Shown here: positions 10,442 through 18,660 of the stretch, piece after piece
How positions within the stretch are numbered: position 1 is the first letter of the stretch
How the letters are laid out: each line of letters opens with the position of its first letter
NCBI RefSeq assembly: GCF_011058165.1
Contig: NZ_JAALEG010000035.1
Coordinates: 1 to 53,720, forward strand
DNA length: 53,720 bases
Direction of reading: 5' to 3'
From: Rhodococcus aetherivorans
GTDB taxonomy: Bacteria; Actinomycetota; Actinomycetes; Mycobacteriales; Mycobacteriaceae
The notes under the pieces: generated by a model
What the model saw: only the letters and a program-made list of their open reading frames with translations
Databases searched by the model: none
Told to the model about the DNA's origin: nothing
Program-made: the position numbers and the translations under genes

Positions 10442-11941
10442 TCAGAGCGCGATGTTGACGGACTTGATCTGCGTGTACAGGTCGATGGCGGAGCCACCGA
10501 GTTCACGTCCCCAGCCGGACTGCTTGTAGCCGCCGAAGGGCATCGCGGTGTCGAAGCCGTTGTACTGATTGACCCACACCGACCCGGCCTTGAGCTTCTT
10601 GGCCGTCCGGTGCGCCTTGGAGATGTCCTTGGTCCAGATGCCCGCGGCGAGTCCGTAGATGGAATCGTTGGCCGCGGCGAGGACACCGTTGTCCGCGTCG
10701 AACGGCAACGCGGCCACCACGGGGCCGAAGATTTCTTCGCGGACCACACTGAACTCTGGTTTGACGTCGACGAACACCGTCGGCTCGACGAAGTACCCGC
10801 TCTCGCCCCACCGTTTGCCGCCGGTCAGAGCCCGTGCCCCGTCGGCCAACCCGTCTCGCAGGTAACCGGTGACCTTGTCGAACTGTTCCTGCGAAATCAG
10901 CGGACCGAGTTGGGTGGCCGGATCCATCCCGGGACCGATCTTGACCTTGCTCGCAGCCTCGGCCACCGCCCCGGTGAAGTCGTCGAAGATCCGGTCCTCC
11001 ACGTACAGCCGGGTGCCGGCGACGCAGCACTGCCCGTGGTTGAACAACCACGCGTTGAGCGAACCTTCGACGGCGAGGTCGAAGTCGGCGTCGGCGAACA
11101 CCACATTGGCACTCTTGCCGCCGAGTTCGAGAGACACCTTCTTCAGGTTGCCCTTGGCCGCGTCGACGATCTTCTTGCCCACCTCCGTCGAACCGGTGAA
11201 CGCGATCTTGTCCACATCCCCGTGCCCGGACAGCGCCGCTCCCGCGTCCCCGAATCCGGTGACGATATTGACCACACCCGGTGGGAACCCGGCTTCTTGG
11301 AACACTTCTCCGAGCAGCAGCGCGGTGAGCGGGGTCTGCTCGGCGGGCTTGAGGATGACGGTGTTACCCGCGGCCAGGGCCGGCGCCAGTTTCCAGGCGG
11401 CCATCAGCAACGGGAAGTTCCACGGCACGATGAGTCCGCACACCCCGACCGGCTCGCGCAGGGTGTAGGCGTGGAACTCTCCACCGGGGGAGAACGGCAT
11501 GGAGACGTTGATGGTGGAGCCTTCGATCTTGGTGGCCCAGCCGGCGTAGTAGCGGAAAACATCCGCCGACCAGGCAACGTCGACTGCGGTGGCGATCCCC
11601 GCCGACTTGCCGTTGTCGAGTGCTTCGAGCTGGCCGAACTCCGCCGCGCGTTCGCTGAGGATGTCGCCTACCCGCCACAACAGGCGTTCGCGTTGGTTCG
11701 GCTTCATCGCCGGCCACGGACCGGTGTCGAACGCCGATCGGGCGGCGCGGACCGCCCGATCGATGTCCTCGGCCTGGCCATGGGCCACCTCGGTCAGGGT
11801 GGCCCCAGTGGCCGGGTCGGTGGTTGCGAAGGTTTTGCCCGAGGCGGCGTCCACCCACGCGCCATCGATCAGAAGCTTCTTGTTGCCATTCAGGAACCCC
11901 CGAACCGCGGGCAAGATCGGGTGTTCTGCTACAGCTGTCAT
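10442..11941 (-). CDS. aldh: NAD-dependent aldehyde dehydrogenase
   Basis: 499 aa, the usual ALDH length. Motifs are VSLELGGKSANVVFADAD (catalytic Glu near 265) and FNHGQCCVAGTRLYVED (catalytic Cys near 300), with FTGSTEVGKKI for cofactor binding. It would convert the aldehyde from the adjacent alcohol dehydrogenase into the acid, which the acyl-CoA synthetase could then activate. A good ribosome site (caggag, seven bases before the ATG) fixes the start. It follows the reductase gene after a 245-bp gap. Confidence 0.92.
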   Translation of the reverse strand: MTAVAEHPILPAVRGFLNGNKKLLIDGAWVDAASGKTFATTDPATGATLTEVAHGQAEDIDRAVRAARSAFDTGPWPAMKPNQRERLLWRVGDILSERAAEFGQLEALDNGKSAGIATAVDVAWSADVFRYYAGWATKIEGSTINVSMPFSPGGEFHAYTLREPVGVCGLIVPWNFPLLMAAWKLAPALAAGNTVILKPAEQTPLTALLLGEVFQEAGFPPGVVNIVTGFGDAGAALSGHGDVDKIAFTGSTEVGKKIVDAAKGNLKKVSLELGGKSANVVFADADFDLAVEGSLNAWLFNHGQCCVAGTRLYVEDRIFDDFTGAVAEAASKVKIGPGMDPATQLGPLISQEQFDKVTGYLRDGLADGARALTGGKRWGESGYFVEPTVFVDVKPEFSVVREEIFGPVVAALPFDADNGVLAAANDSIYGLAAGIWTKDISKAHRTAKKLKAGSVWVNQYNGFDTAMPFGGYKQSGWGRELGGSAIDLYTQIKSVNIAL

Positions 11942-12186
11942 CGCAAATCTCCTGGAGACAATTTTCGTGAATGAGACCTATTAGTGGGCGGCTTGTCGCT
12001 GGCTTTGTGCAAGCGGCTACCCCGTATGCCCCGCAGGTGGCGTAGCAGCCGGAGGCTTCGTACGGGGGCGGCACGCGTACGACGGTGACGATGCCGGTGG
12101 ACCCCCGCAGCCCGGGGGGCGTATCGAGGATCCTTTTGCATCGTGAATCCGACTTCGGTGTGCAGTGTTGATGAATCGCACTTCAC
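11942..12186. other. Gap between reductase and aldehyde dehydrogenase genes
   Basis: 245 bp without a convincing gene. It contains several GC-rich partial inverted repeats (for example cccccgcagcccgggggg near 12102-12119) and the aldehyde dehydrogenase ribosome site. It may hold a processing site or a second promoter for the dehydrogenase part of the operon. A short minus-strand frame through the middle has no ribosome site. Confidence 0.35.
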
Positions 12187-13218
12187 TCACGCTGGGAGCT
12201 GGGCGGTTTCGATGGCCGGATAGAACTTGTCGGCGTGGATGCGTGCCTCCGGCAGTCCCTTGGCTTCGAGGAGTCGGCCGACGGCGTCGCACATCTCCGG
12301 CGCGCCGCACAGATACGCGTCATAAAGTGAGGCGTCCCGGATGTCTCCGGCGAGGGCTCGGGTCACCCGCCCGACGCGCCCGTTCGGCGGCAACGTATCG
12401 GGCGAACCTTGCGACAGGCACGGAATGAATTGGAAATCGCGCAACCTTCGCGACAGCTCGGCGAGTTCGTCGAGATACACCAGATCACCGGCGGTGCGGG
12501 CTCCGTAATAGAACCGGATCGGGACGTCGATGTTCTGCTCGGCGGCGTCGGTCAGAATCGACAGGAGCGGCGCGATGCCGGAGCCGATCCCGACCGCGAT
12601 CACCGGGCGACCGGTCTCCCGGAGGAACATCGTGCCGAACGGCGCCTCCAGATGCAGGAGCGATCCCGGCTCGATCCGATCGAGCACGGTGGTAAACACT
12701 CCGTTCTGCACGCGTTTGACGCAGAAGGTCAACTCGTGTCCCGAACTCGGCGGGCTCGCCAGCGAGTAGGAGCGGCGTTCCCCGGTGTCGAGGGTGAACT
12801 CCGCGTACTGACCGGCCCGAAAGCTCAGCGGATGGTCCAACGCGACCCGTAGTTCGACCAGGTTCGGCGTCAGCGTGCGCTGGTCGAGCACCCTCGCCCG
12901 CCGGGGCGATGGAGGTGTCATCGGCGGCAGCTTCTCCACACCGTCGTGCTGGTCAATCTCGATCACCAGATCGCTCTTGGCGTAGGCGCAGCAGAGCAGA
13001 ATCGCCCCGTCCTCGCGTTCGTTGCGTGGGATCGCGTAGACCGACCCCGCCGAGTCGTCGACGTCGCCGTCGAGCAGCCAGTGCTTACACGAGGAGCAGT
13101 TCCCGTGCCGGCATCCATATTGCAGGTTGATGCCGTTGTGCAGGGCGGCGGTGAGAATGTCCTCGTCCTCGCCGACGGAGAATTCTTCCCCCGTCGGCTC
13201 CAGTGTTACGTGTGCCAT
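12187..13218 (-). CDS. Diiron monooxygenase reductase component
   Basis: 343 aa from the ATG at 13218 (MAHVTLEPTG). It passes electrons from NADH through FAD and a 2Fe-2S cluster to the hydroxylase. The N-terminal plant-type ferredoxin domain has Cys36, Cys41, Cys44 (CRHGNCSSC) and Cys76. An FAD domain follows with RSYSLASPP near residue 140, and the NAD domain shows VIAVGIGSGIAPLLSIL near 205 and the C-terminal AYLCGAPEMCDAV. The order is alpha, beta, coupling, reductase, so this gene is last of the four. In prm/thm (group 5) operons the reductase is second. Confidence 0.92.
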   Translation of the reverse strand: MAHVTLEPTGEEFSVGEDEDILTAALHNGINLQYGCRHGNCSSCKHWLLDGDVDDSAGSVYAIPRNEREDGAILLCCAYAKSDLVIEIDQHDGVEKLPPMTPPSPRRARVLDQRTLTPNLVELRVALDHPLSFRAGQYAEFTLDTGERRSYSLASPPSSGHELTFCVKRVQNGVFTTVLDRIEPGSLLHLEAPFGTMFLRETGRPVIAVGIGSGIAPLLSILTDAAEQNIDVPIRFYYGARTAGDLVYLDELAELSRRLRDFQFIPCLSQGSPDTLPPNGRVGRVTRALAGDIRDASLYDAYLCGAPEMCDAVGRLLEAKGLPEARIHADKFYPAIETAQLPA

Positions 13219-13229
13219 CGACTGTCCGT

Positions 13230-13547
13230 TCAGATCTTTGCCGGTTCGAGTTGGGACATGTCGGAGGTGATGACGAAGGCGTCGTCTTCGACCTGTGCCC
13301 GCCCGTAGTAGCTGGTCATGCAGACCAGGAACCGCGACATCGTCAACGGCTTCCCAAGGTATTCCTCGACCTCCGCCAGGGGGATGCGAATCGATTCTTC
13401 GGCCTCCAGCAGGAAGAAGGTGTCCCGATCCTGTACCCGGATCTGCGGGCACTCCTCGGCGACGTAGTGGACGGTCGCCTGCGCCTCCTCGCTTTTCATC
13501 AGGACGAGTCCGATGGTTCTGCGTCCGGGCTCCGGGGTGCGGCTCAT
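13230..13547 (-). CDS. Diiron monooxygenase coupling (effector) protein
   Basis: 105 aa, matching the usual size of MmoB/PrmD-like effectors. It begins RTIGLVLMKSEEAQATVHYV and contains the family-like segment IRVQDRDTFFLLEAEESIRIP. Such cofactor-free proteins bind the hydroxylase and tune access of substrate and oxygen to the diiron site. It overlaps the beta-subunit stop by four bases (ATGA) and ends 11 bp before the reductase start, so translation is coupled. Confidence 0.88.
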   Translation of the reverse strand: MSRTPEPGRRTIGLVLMKSEEAQATVHYVAEECPQIRVQDRDTFFLLEAEESIRIPLAEVEEYLGKPLTMSRFLVCMTSYYGRAQVEDDAFVITSDMSQLEPAKI

Positions 13548-14635
13548 GACGTCACCGCCGCGGGAACCTGCAGACCGGCCTGCTCGAGGATGTCCGCGGT
13601 TGTACTGACGACGCGCTGTCGGGCGCGTTCGCCGACGCCGGACCCGGCCGGTGCAGCATCGAAGACCGGGAGGAATGCGTCGACGGCCGCCAATGCATCC
13701 GGATACCAGGAGTCGACCCAGCCCTGGATAAGTTCACGGTTGCGTGCTGCTGGTACGGGCCGACCGGAGCGGTCGGTATCGGCAGTGAGCAACTTGATCA
13801 GGGCCTGTGTCGCCGTGCGGTTGCGAAGCCGGTCCGCCTCCGCGGTCATCTCGATCACCGGGATGACCACGTCACCGTGCAGCGGGGCGAGATGCCGGAA
13901 GAACTCGCTGCCGAGCAGGGCGGTGAACAGGGGCTCGACCACCAGGTTCGTCATCAAGACCATTTCACCCCAGTCCCGCAGCGAGAGCAGCCGTTCGACC
14001 AGTCGGCGTGCGCCCTGACACACCGGATCGTTGAGCCAAGCCTCGGCGCCGGCACCCTCGGTGTAGCCGGGCGCGTGCTCGTGCAGATCCAGGCTGTAGA
14101 GCGCAATGTCCTGCTGGTGACGTAGCCGGTCCATCCCGCTGAAGGTGTAGGTCATCGACAGAGTGTCCGACAACGCCTCCCGGGTGACGAACGCGTGCGC
14201 CTTGAACATCCCCCACTGGAACGACGCGAACGCCTCGTAGTAGCGTGACACGAGGTCGAGCCACCCCGGTGCGATGTCGCTGAATGAACCGTTGGCCTTC
14301 GCGGAGGTGATCGCCCCCTGGATGGACCGTTCCTGCTGGGCTTGCAGTTTGATATAGGGGCGCTGCCAGAGGCTGGACGGGTCGCGGTACTCGAACCAGT
14401 TCGGATGCGTCAGTGCGGTGGTCCGGGCGTCCTGACAGCCCAATCCATCAGGCCGCAGAAGATACCAGCCGCCGGAGTCGAATTGGTCGAGGTCCGGTTG
14501 AGCGTGGCAGATTACCGCCTCGTACTCGGAGATTCGGCGTTTCTGCGGGCGGATATAGGTCAGCTCGCGTGCCGAGTAGAAACCCTCGCCCACCGTCTCG
14601 GGCACTACGCCGTCGGCGATCAGTTCGGTGCTCAT
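13544..14635 (-). CDS. Diiron monooxygenase hydroxylase beta subunit
   Basis: 363 aa. The start is the ATG at 14635 (MSTELIADG), which overlaps the alpha-subunit stop as TGATG; a longer in-frame extension is an artefact. The helical protein has the usual beta-subunit features, including YIRPQKRRISEYEAV near the N-terminus, WEYRDPS-like FEYRDPSSLWQRPYIKLQAQ near 95, and FSGMDRLRHQQDIALYSLDL near 170. It lacks diiron ligands, as expected, and forms the (alpha-beta-gamma or alpha-beta)2 hydroxylase scaffold. Confidence 0.9.
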   Translation of the reverse strand: MSTELIADGVVPETVGEGFYSARELTYIRPQKRRISEYEAVICHAQPDLDQFDSGGWYLLRPDGLGCQDARTTALTHPNWFEYRDPSSLWQRPYIKLQAQQERSIQGAITSAKANGSFSDIAPGWLDLVSRYYEAFASFQWGMFKAHAFVTREALSDTLSMTYTFSGMDRLRHQQDIALYSLDLHEHAPGYTEGAGAEAWLNDPVCQGARRLVERLLSLRDWGEMVLMTNLVVEPLFTALLGSEFFRHLAPLHGDVVIPVIEMTAEADRLRNRTATQALIKLLTADTDRSGRPVPAARNRELIQGWVDSWYPDALAAVDAFLPVFDAAPAGSGVGERARQRVVSTTADILEQAGLQVPAAVTS

Positions 14636-16173
14636 CAGATGTCCGTAAACGCGTCGGCCGGCAACGCCTTGAGCGGGTCCTTGATGACGAATCCGGTGCG
14701 CCGGATGTCCTCGATGGTCCACAGCCAGCGTTCCTCGGTGTGCACGTGAGGCTGTCCCATCAGGGTCCGGCCATCAGACCGCAGCAGACCGGCGTCCTCG
14801 ATGTAGCGGGCCAGCTCGACACCGTCATTGACCTCCCACCAGGTCATACCGCTGTGCCGCTCCGGGGCCTGCCGGAAGATGTGCTGGCAGGCTTCTGAGC
14901 AGAAGGCGTGCCGTTGGCCGGCCGCGTCGATCGACAACCGGATCTCGTTGATGTCGGGCCGCGGAAACACGCACGGCATCTGGCACGTCCGACAGATCGG
15001 CGGCATCTCGGGGAACAGCTCCAGCGCGAGGTGGCCCTTACGCGGGTCGCCCATCTCCCGGTACGCCGTCCAGAACCCGCCGAAATGCTCCTCCCAGCCG
15101 GGGTACTTCTCTTCGAGGAACGCGAAGTCCTCCTCGATCATGTAATCCGACCGCCAGGCATGTACCGGCCACAGCGCCGCGGACACCATTGCCGCGGAAT
15201 GGCCGCCCCATTCCACATGCCGCTTCGCATCGTTGATCCAGCGCGGCACCTTCAGGCCGAACGGCTCCAGCCGCTCAATGTAACTACCGGCCCAGTCGTC
15301 CCAGATCCATTGGTCCCAGTACTCCTTGTAGGACTTGAGCCGCACCTTCGAAAAGTAGTCGTAGACCGCGCCCTGGAAATTGTCGAGGAAGGAGTGCTGA
15401 CGCCAGAACGCCGTGTCGAAGTCCTCCTGGAGCATCGGTAAATTGTCCGGCTCACTCAGCACCGCAGCAAGCGACGAATAGCCGTTCGCCATGTGCCGCG
15501 CCTCGTCGGACTGGATCGACAGGAACACCGACGGGGTTGCCTGATCCCCGTTCGCGGCCGCCACCTCGGTCACCGCCACAAACAGCGGGTTGGTGTACGC
15601 GGTCTCCGCGACGACCTGCAAATTCAATGAATTGGTGATCGGGTCGTCGTTCATGAACGCTTCGAACACCGTCCGGCCCGGTCGACCGATCGGGTCGAAG
15701 GCGCGCATCTTGAAACCCGAGTTGAAGCCGGCCGGATCCGGAGCGTGCTTGGCGAAGTACCGCATCAAGTACGCCTCCTGATTGGTGTGGCGCACCTCGT
15801 CGATCATCTGCGCGAGATACCCCTGGCGCAGTTCCGGGTTCTCCACCGTGTCGACGAGCATGGCGGTGCATTTCATCGCGGCGTACTCACCGAAGTCGAC
15901 CAACGCCAGCACCGGCTTCATGATCTCCATGAAGCGGGGCTCGGCCTGCGCAGAGTTGTTCATCCGGCTCAGCGCATCCTCGAGCGCACCGTACTGCCGG
16001 TCGTCCTTCTCTTCCTCCATCCCCACGTACTCGCGTACGAGGGTGCGGAAGGGGTCCTTGGTCTTCGGCGGGATCTTGTACTTGGTCGGATACAGTGCGT
16101 CGCGGTGGAAGTAGCTCGGCTCCCAGTCGAACGACTTGATCTTCTCGTGCTGAGTTGTGACCGATGTAGTCAT
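14635..16173 (-). CDS. Diiron monooxygenase hydroxylase alpha subunit
   Basis: 512 aa catalytic subunit. All six carboxylate and His ligands of the soluble diiron monooxygenase family can be placed: Glu96 (DFGEYAAMK), Glu126 and His129 (IDEVRH), Glu190 (VVAETAY), Glu224 and His227 (SDEARH). Spacing matches methane monooxygenase. A Cys-rich C-terminal segment (CRTCQMPCVFPRPDI and CSEACQHIFRQ, near 395-430) is like the YHS/TRASH extension of propane-type enzymes. The start has a cgggag ribosome site. The alpha-beta-coupling-reductase order suggests the group-6 propane/dioxane branch rather than group 5. The likely substrate is a short alkane, ketone or cyclic ether, which is inference. Confidence 0.93.
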   Translation of the reverse strand: MTTSVTTQHEKIKSFDWEPSYFHRDALYPTKYKIPPKTKDPFRTLVREYVGMEEEKDDRQYGALEDALSRMNNSAQAEPRFMEIMKPVLALVDFGEYAAMKCTAMLVDTVENPELRQGYLAQMIDEVRHTNQEAYLMRYFAKHAPDPAGFNSGFKMRAFDPIGRPGRTVFEAFMNDDPITNSLNLQVVAETAYTNPLFVAVTEVAAANGDQATPSVFLSIQSDEARHMANGYSSLAAVLSEPDNLPMLQEDFDTAFWRQHSFLDNFQGAVYDYFSKVRLKSYKEYWDQWIWDDWAGSYIERLEPFGLKVPRWINDAKRHVEWGGHSAAMVSAALWPVHAWRSDYMIEEDFAFLEEKYPGWEEHFGGFWTAYREMGDPRKGHLALELFPEMPPICRTCQMPCVFPRPDINEIRLSIDAAGQRHAFCSEACQHIFRQAPERHSGMTWWEVNDGVELARYIEDAGLLRSDGRTLMGQPHVHTEERWLWTIEDIRRTGFVIKDPLKALPADAFTDI

Positions 16174-16241
16174 CTACCCGCTCCCGTTTAGCGTCCGACG
16201 ACGGTGACGACCACCATCGCGTTGAGATCACCATCACATTT

Positions 16242-16288
16242 CTACCCCGGGTTGACTACCTCCGATCGGAGGTAATCGACCCGGGTAG
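16242..16288. promoter_or_regulatory. Operator: nested palindrome between monooxygenase operon and regulator
   Basis: The core TACCTCCGATCGGAGGTA (16257-16274) is flanked by a second inverted repeat: CTACCCCGGGTTGAC on the left, and ATCGACCCGGGTAG on the right (reverse complement CTACCCGGGTCGAT). Together they form a 47-bp near-palindrome. It lies 85 bp upstream of the alpha-subunit start and about 110 bp upstream of the response-regulator start, between divergent genes. Likely the control site for one or both. Confidence 0.65.
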
Positions 16289-16383
16289 GGGTTTCGTGGC
16301 GAGCGCGAACATGCGGGGTTACCGTGGGAAATATGCCCCCTCACCGCCGAGTCCAGAGCGGCACACTCGCGCATCCCGCCGAC

Positions 16384-17016
16384 ATGGTGGCCCATCCAGG
16401 CGTGCCATGTGCCCATCCAGGAGTGGTGCGAGTGCTGGTGGTCGACGACCATCCGATCGTGCATCTGGGAGTGGAACGTCTGGTCGAGGGGGCGGCGGGC
16501 ATGCGGATGTGCCCGGGGGCGCGCACGGCGACCGCCGGCGTTGCGGTTGCCGCCGCCGAACGACCCGACGTGGTGCTACTGGATCTGCATCTGCCCGACA
16601 TGGTGCTGCCGGACGCCGCCGCAGCGCTCCGCGGGGCATGCCCAGGGGTGAAGCTCGTGCTGTTCACCGGGGACAGCAATCGCACGGTGGGCCAAATCGC
16701 GGGGCTGGTCGGGATGGATGCGGTGGTGCACAAGGACAACGCCTGCGGGGTGCTGATCACCGCGATCGGGGAGGTCGCCGCCGGACGACGATACTGTGAC
16801 CCGGTGATCAGCCCCGGGGATCCGCTGGCACTGTCGCGGCGCGAGTATCAAGTGCTCGAGCGGCTGGCCATGGGTGAGAGCAACACCGAGATCGCACAGC
16901 AGTTGGGCCTGGCGCCGAACACGGTGAAGTCCTACGTTCAATCGTTATTAGCCCACCTCGACGCCCGCAACCGACTGGACGCGGTGGTCAAGGCGCAACA
17001 GGCCGGAATGCTCTAG
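16384..17016 (+). CDS. NarL/LuxR-family response regulator
   Basis: 210 aa from the ATG at 16384; GTG codons at 16423-16432 closer to the receiver domain are possible starts. The receiver domain has VRVLVVDDHPIVHLG, the phospho-acceptor Asp in VVLLDLHLPD, the Thr of VLFTGDSN and the Lys of VVHKDN. The C-terminal LuxR helix-turn-helix is LSRREYQVLERLAMGESNTE followed by IAQQLGLAPNTVKSYVQSLL. It is divergent from the monooxygenase operon and convergent with the histidine kinase, whose stop codon it overlaps by 29 bp. It is the best candidate to bind the ACCTCC-GATC-GGAGGT palindromes, since this family binds short inverted repeats. Confidence 0.88.
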   Translation: MVAHPGVPCAHPGVVRVLVVDDHPIVHLGVERLVEGAAGMRMCPGARTATAGVAVAAAERPDVVLLDLHLPDMVLPDAAAALRGACPGVKLVLFTGDSNRTVGQIAGLVGMDAVVHKDNACGVLITAIGEVAAGRRYCDPVISPGDPLALSRREYQVLERLAMGESNTEIAQQLGLAPNTVKSYVQSLLAHLDARNRLDAVVKAQQAGML

Positions 17017-18118
17017 CGGCGGGAACCCACACCCGCACCGTACCGCCGCCCTCGTCGTTGCCGGCGCAGGACAACCAGCCACCCACCCGTTCGACGCGCT
17101 CGGCCATTACCTGAAGACCCAAGCCACGCTCGTCCTCGAGTGTGATGTCGCCGGCCGTGCCGTCGTCGGCCACGGCCATCCCCACACCGTCCTGCGCCCG
17201 GTACAGGCTCACGACCACGGAGTGGGCGGCAGCGTGCTTCTCCACATTGAGCAGTGCCTCGCGGGCGGTGCGCCGCAACACATCGGTCCTGGCTACGTCC
17301 AGCAGCGGCAGGTCGCCCAGCACCACCAATTCCGCCGCCACACCGGCCCGCTCGGCGAAGTCGCGACAATCACCCTGCAGGGCGACCGCGAGTGCCTTGT
17401 CCTCGGGTGATTGGTGCAGCGACAAGGTCTGAGCCCGCAGCTCCGAGGTTGCCCGTTCGGTCAGGGCCAGAGCATCGGTCAACAGTTCCAGGGTGGGGCC
17501 GAGCTCCGACGATGCCTTGGCCGACGTCAACGCCACCCGCAAACTGAACAACGTCGCGCCCACGGAATCATGCAATGCGATCGCGAGTCGTTGACGTTCG
17601 CTGAACACGGCGACCTCGGCCATCTCGTGGGCACTGTCGGCCACCTCCATAGCCACCGCGGTCTGCCGCGCCAGACCCAACAGGTCAGTCCGGTCGCGGT
17701 CGGTCCACGGAACTGGGACTCTACGGGCGGCGTAGAGCAGCCCATAGAGTCGGTGCGCACGCACGATCGGGGCGGCCATCACCGCCCGCAAACCTTCCGC
17801 CCGAACTGGTTGGTCGAAGTCGTGCGTGATGGCCCGGCTCAGGCAGTAGTCCTCGACCGCCGCGGTCCGCCGCAGCACCGCCGCCTGCCCGCCAAGGCCT
17901 TCCTGCGGCCCAACGACCAGACCGTTGAGCTCCTCGGTGCGCCCGCCGACCACGGCCACCACCTTCATGGTGTCGTCCTCGGCGATCCGGTTCGCTCCGG
18001 CCGCCAGGTCCGCACCGAGCACACGGTGGACGATTTCCGCGCTGTGTCGCAGTGCCGCTGTTCGGTCGAGCAGCGGGAGCGCAGCGTTGAACTCGGAATC
18101 GATACCCAGGACAGTCAT
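16988..18118 (-). CDS. GAF-domain sensor histidine kinase
   Basis: 376 aa from the ATG at 18118, chosen because gaaaggggg lies just upstream; a frame extending to 18226 exists. There are no membrane segments, so the sensor is cytoplasmic. A GAF domain spans about residues 20-165. The HisKA_3 phospho-acceptor helix is RQRLAIALHDSVGATLFSLR, the N-box is REALLNVEKHAAAH and the G-box is DERGLGLQVMAERVERVGGW. It presumably detects the substrate or a product in the cytoplasm and phosphorylates the convergent response regulator. The two genes overlap tail to tail by 29 bp. Confidence 0.88.
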   Translation of the reverse strand: MTVLGIDSEFNAALPLLDRTAALRHSAEIVHRVLGADLAAGANRIAEDDTMKVVAVVGGRTEELNGLVVGPQEGLGGQAAVLRRTAAVEDYCLSRAITHDFDQPVRAEGLRAVMAAPIVRAHRLYGLLYAARRVPVPWTDRDRTDLLGLARQTAVAMEVADSAHEMAEVAVFSERQRLAIALHDSVGATLFSLRVALTSAKASSELGPTLELLTDALALTERATSELRAQTLSLHQSPEDKALAVALQGDCRDFAERAGVAAELVVLGDLPLLDVARTDVLRRTAREALLNVEKHAAAHSVVVSLYRAQDGVGMAVADDGTAGDITLEDERGLGLQVMAERVERVGGWLSCAGNDEGGGTVRVWVPAARAFRPVAP

Positions 18119-18660
18119 GTCGACAAGCCCCCTTTCAGGCGGCGGATGGCCGACGACTATCACAGTAGCGCCTTCGAGCCCGTCAGGCAGGACGCGAAGA
18201 CACGCCAGCAGGATGCTGCGGTCCACGGGTCCTCTGCCCGCAGGCTACGAATTCGACCAACCGCTTCCCGATGTCTTCGGCCATCGGCGACCCGCCACGG
18301 TCTCCGACGAAGGAGCGGCGCCATTCCACACCAAGTTCTCGGGCCGGGGCTGGGTTCCCGCACACCTTGCGGGCCAGGTACCCGTGCAGGTTCCATGCGA
18401 GAGATGCCAAACATCCCTCGCATGACAGACGTCCTGATCGACACTGTTGGCGCGGCACCAAAAGTGCATTGGGTGGACTTACCTCCGATCGGAGGTAGCT
18501 GTTGCCGGCGGGGGTTCCCCACGCCTCGAGCTGCCACCTACTGTTGAACTGTGGACACGGTGGGGTGGCGCGAGGCGGCTCTGACGTTGTGTTCGACGTC
18601 GACCGGAGAGCTCCGGATAGTTCTTCGTGCGGGTCTCGAGACAAGAATGGGGAGGACTCC
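18119..18660. other. Divergent intergenic region, kinase / acyl-CoA synthetase
   Basis: 542 bp between two outward-facing genes. It contains the palindrome at 18480-18497 and the synthetase ribosome site. A minus-strand frame at about 18183-18413 reads ASLAWNLHGYLARKV and ends SSRPA; it looks faintly protein-like but has no ribosome site or recognisable family. I do not call it a gene. Confidence 0.4.
18480..18497. promoter_or_regulatory. Operator-like palindrome, copy 3
   Basis: TACCTCCGATCGGAGGTA is identical over 18 bp to the core site at 16257-16274. It lies 164 bp upstream of the acyl-CoA synthetase ATG, almost the same distance as copy 1 has to its gene. This supports joint control with the monooxygenase operon. 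Confidence 0.65.

Noticed and set aside
18183-18413. Possible small minus-strand gene upstream of the histidine kinase
   Set aside because: The sequence looks mildly protein-like but has no ribosome site, clear start or recognisable family.
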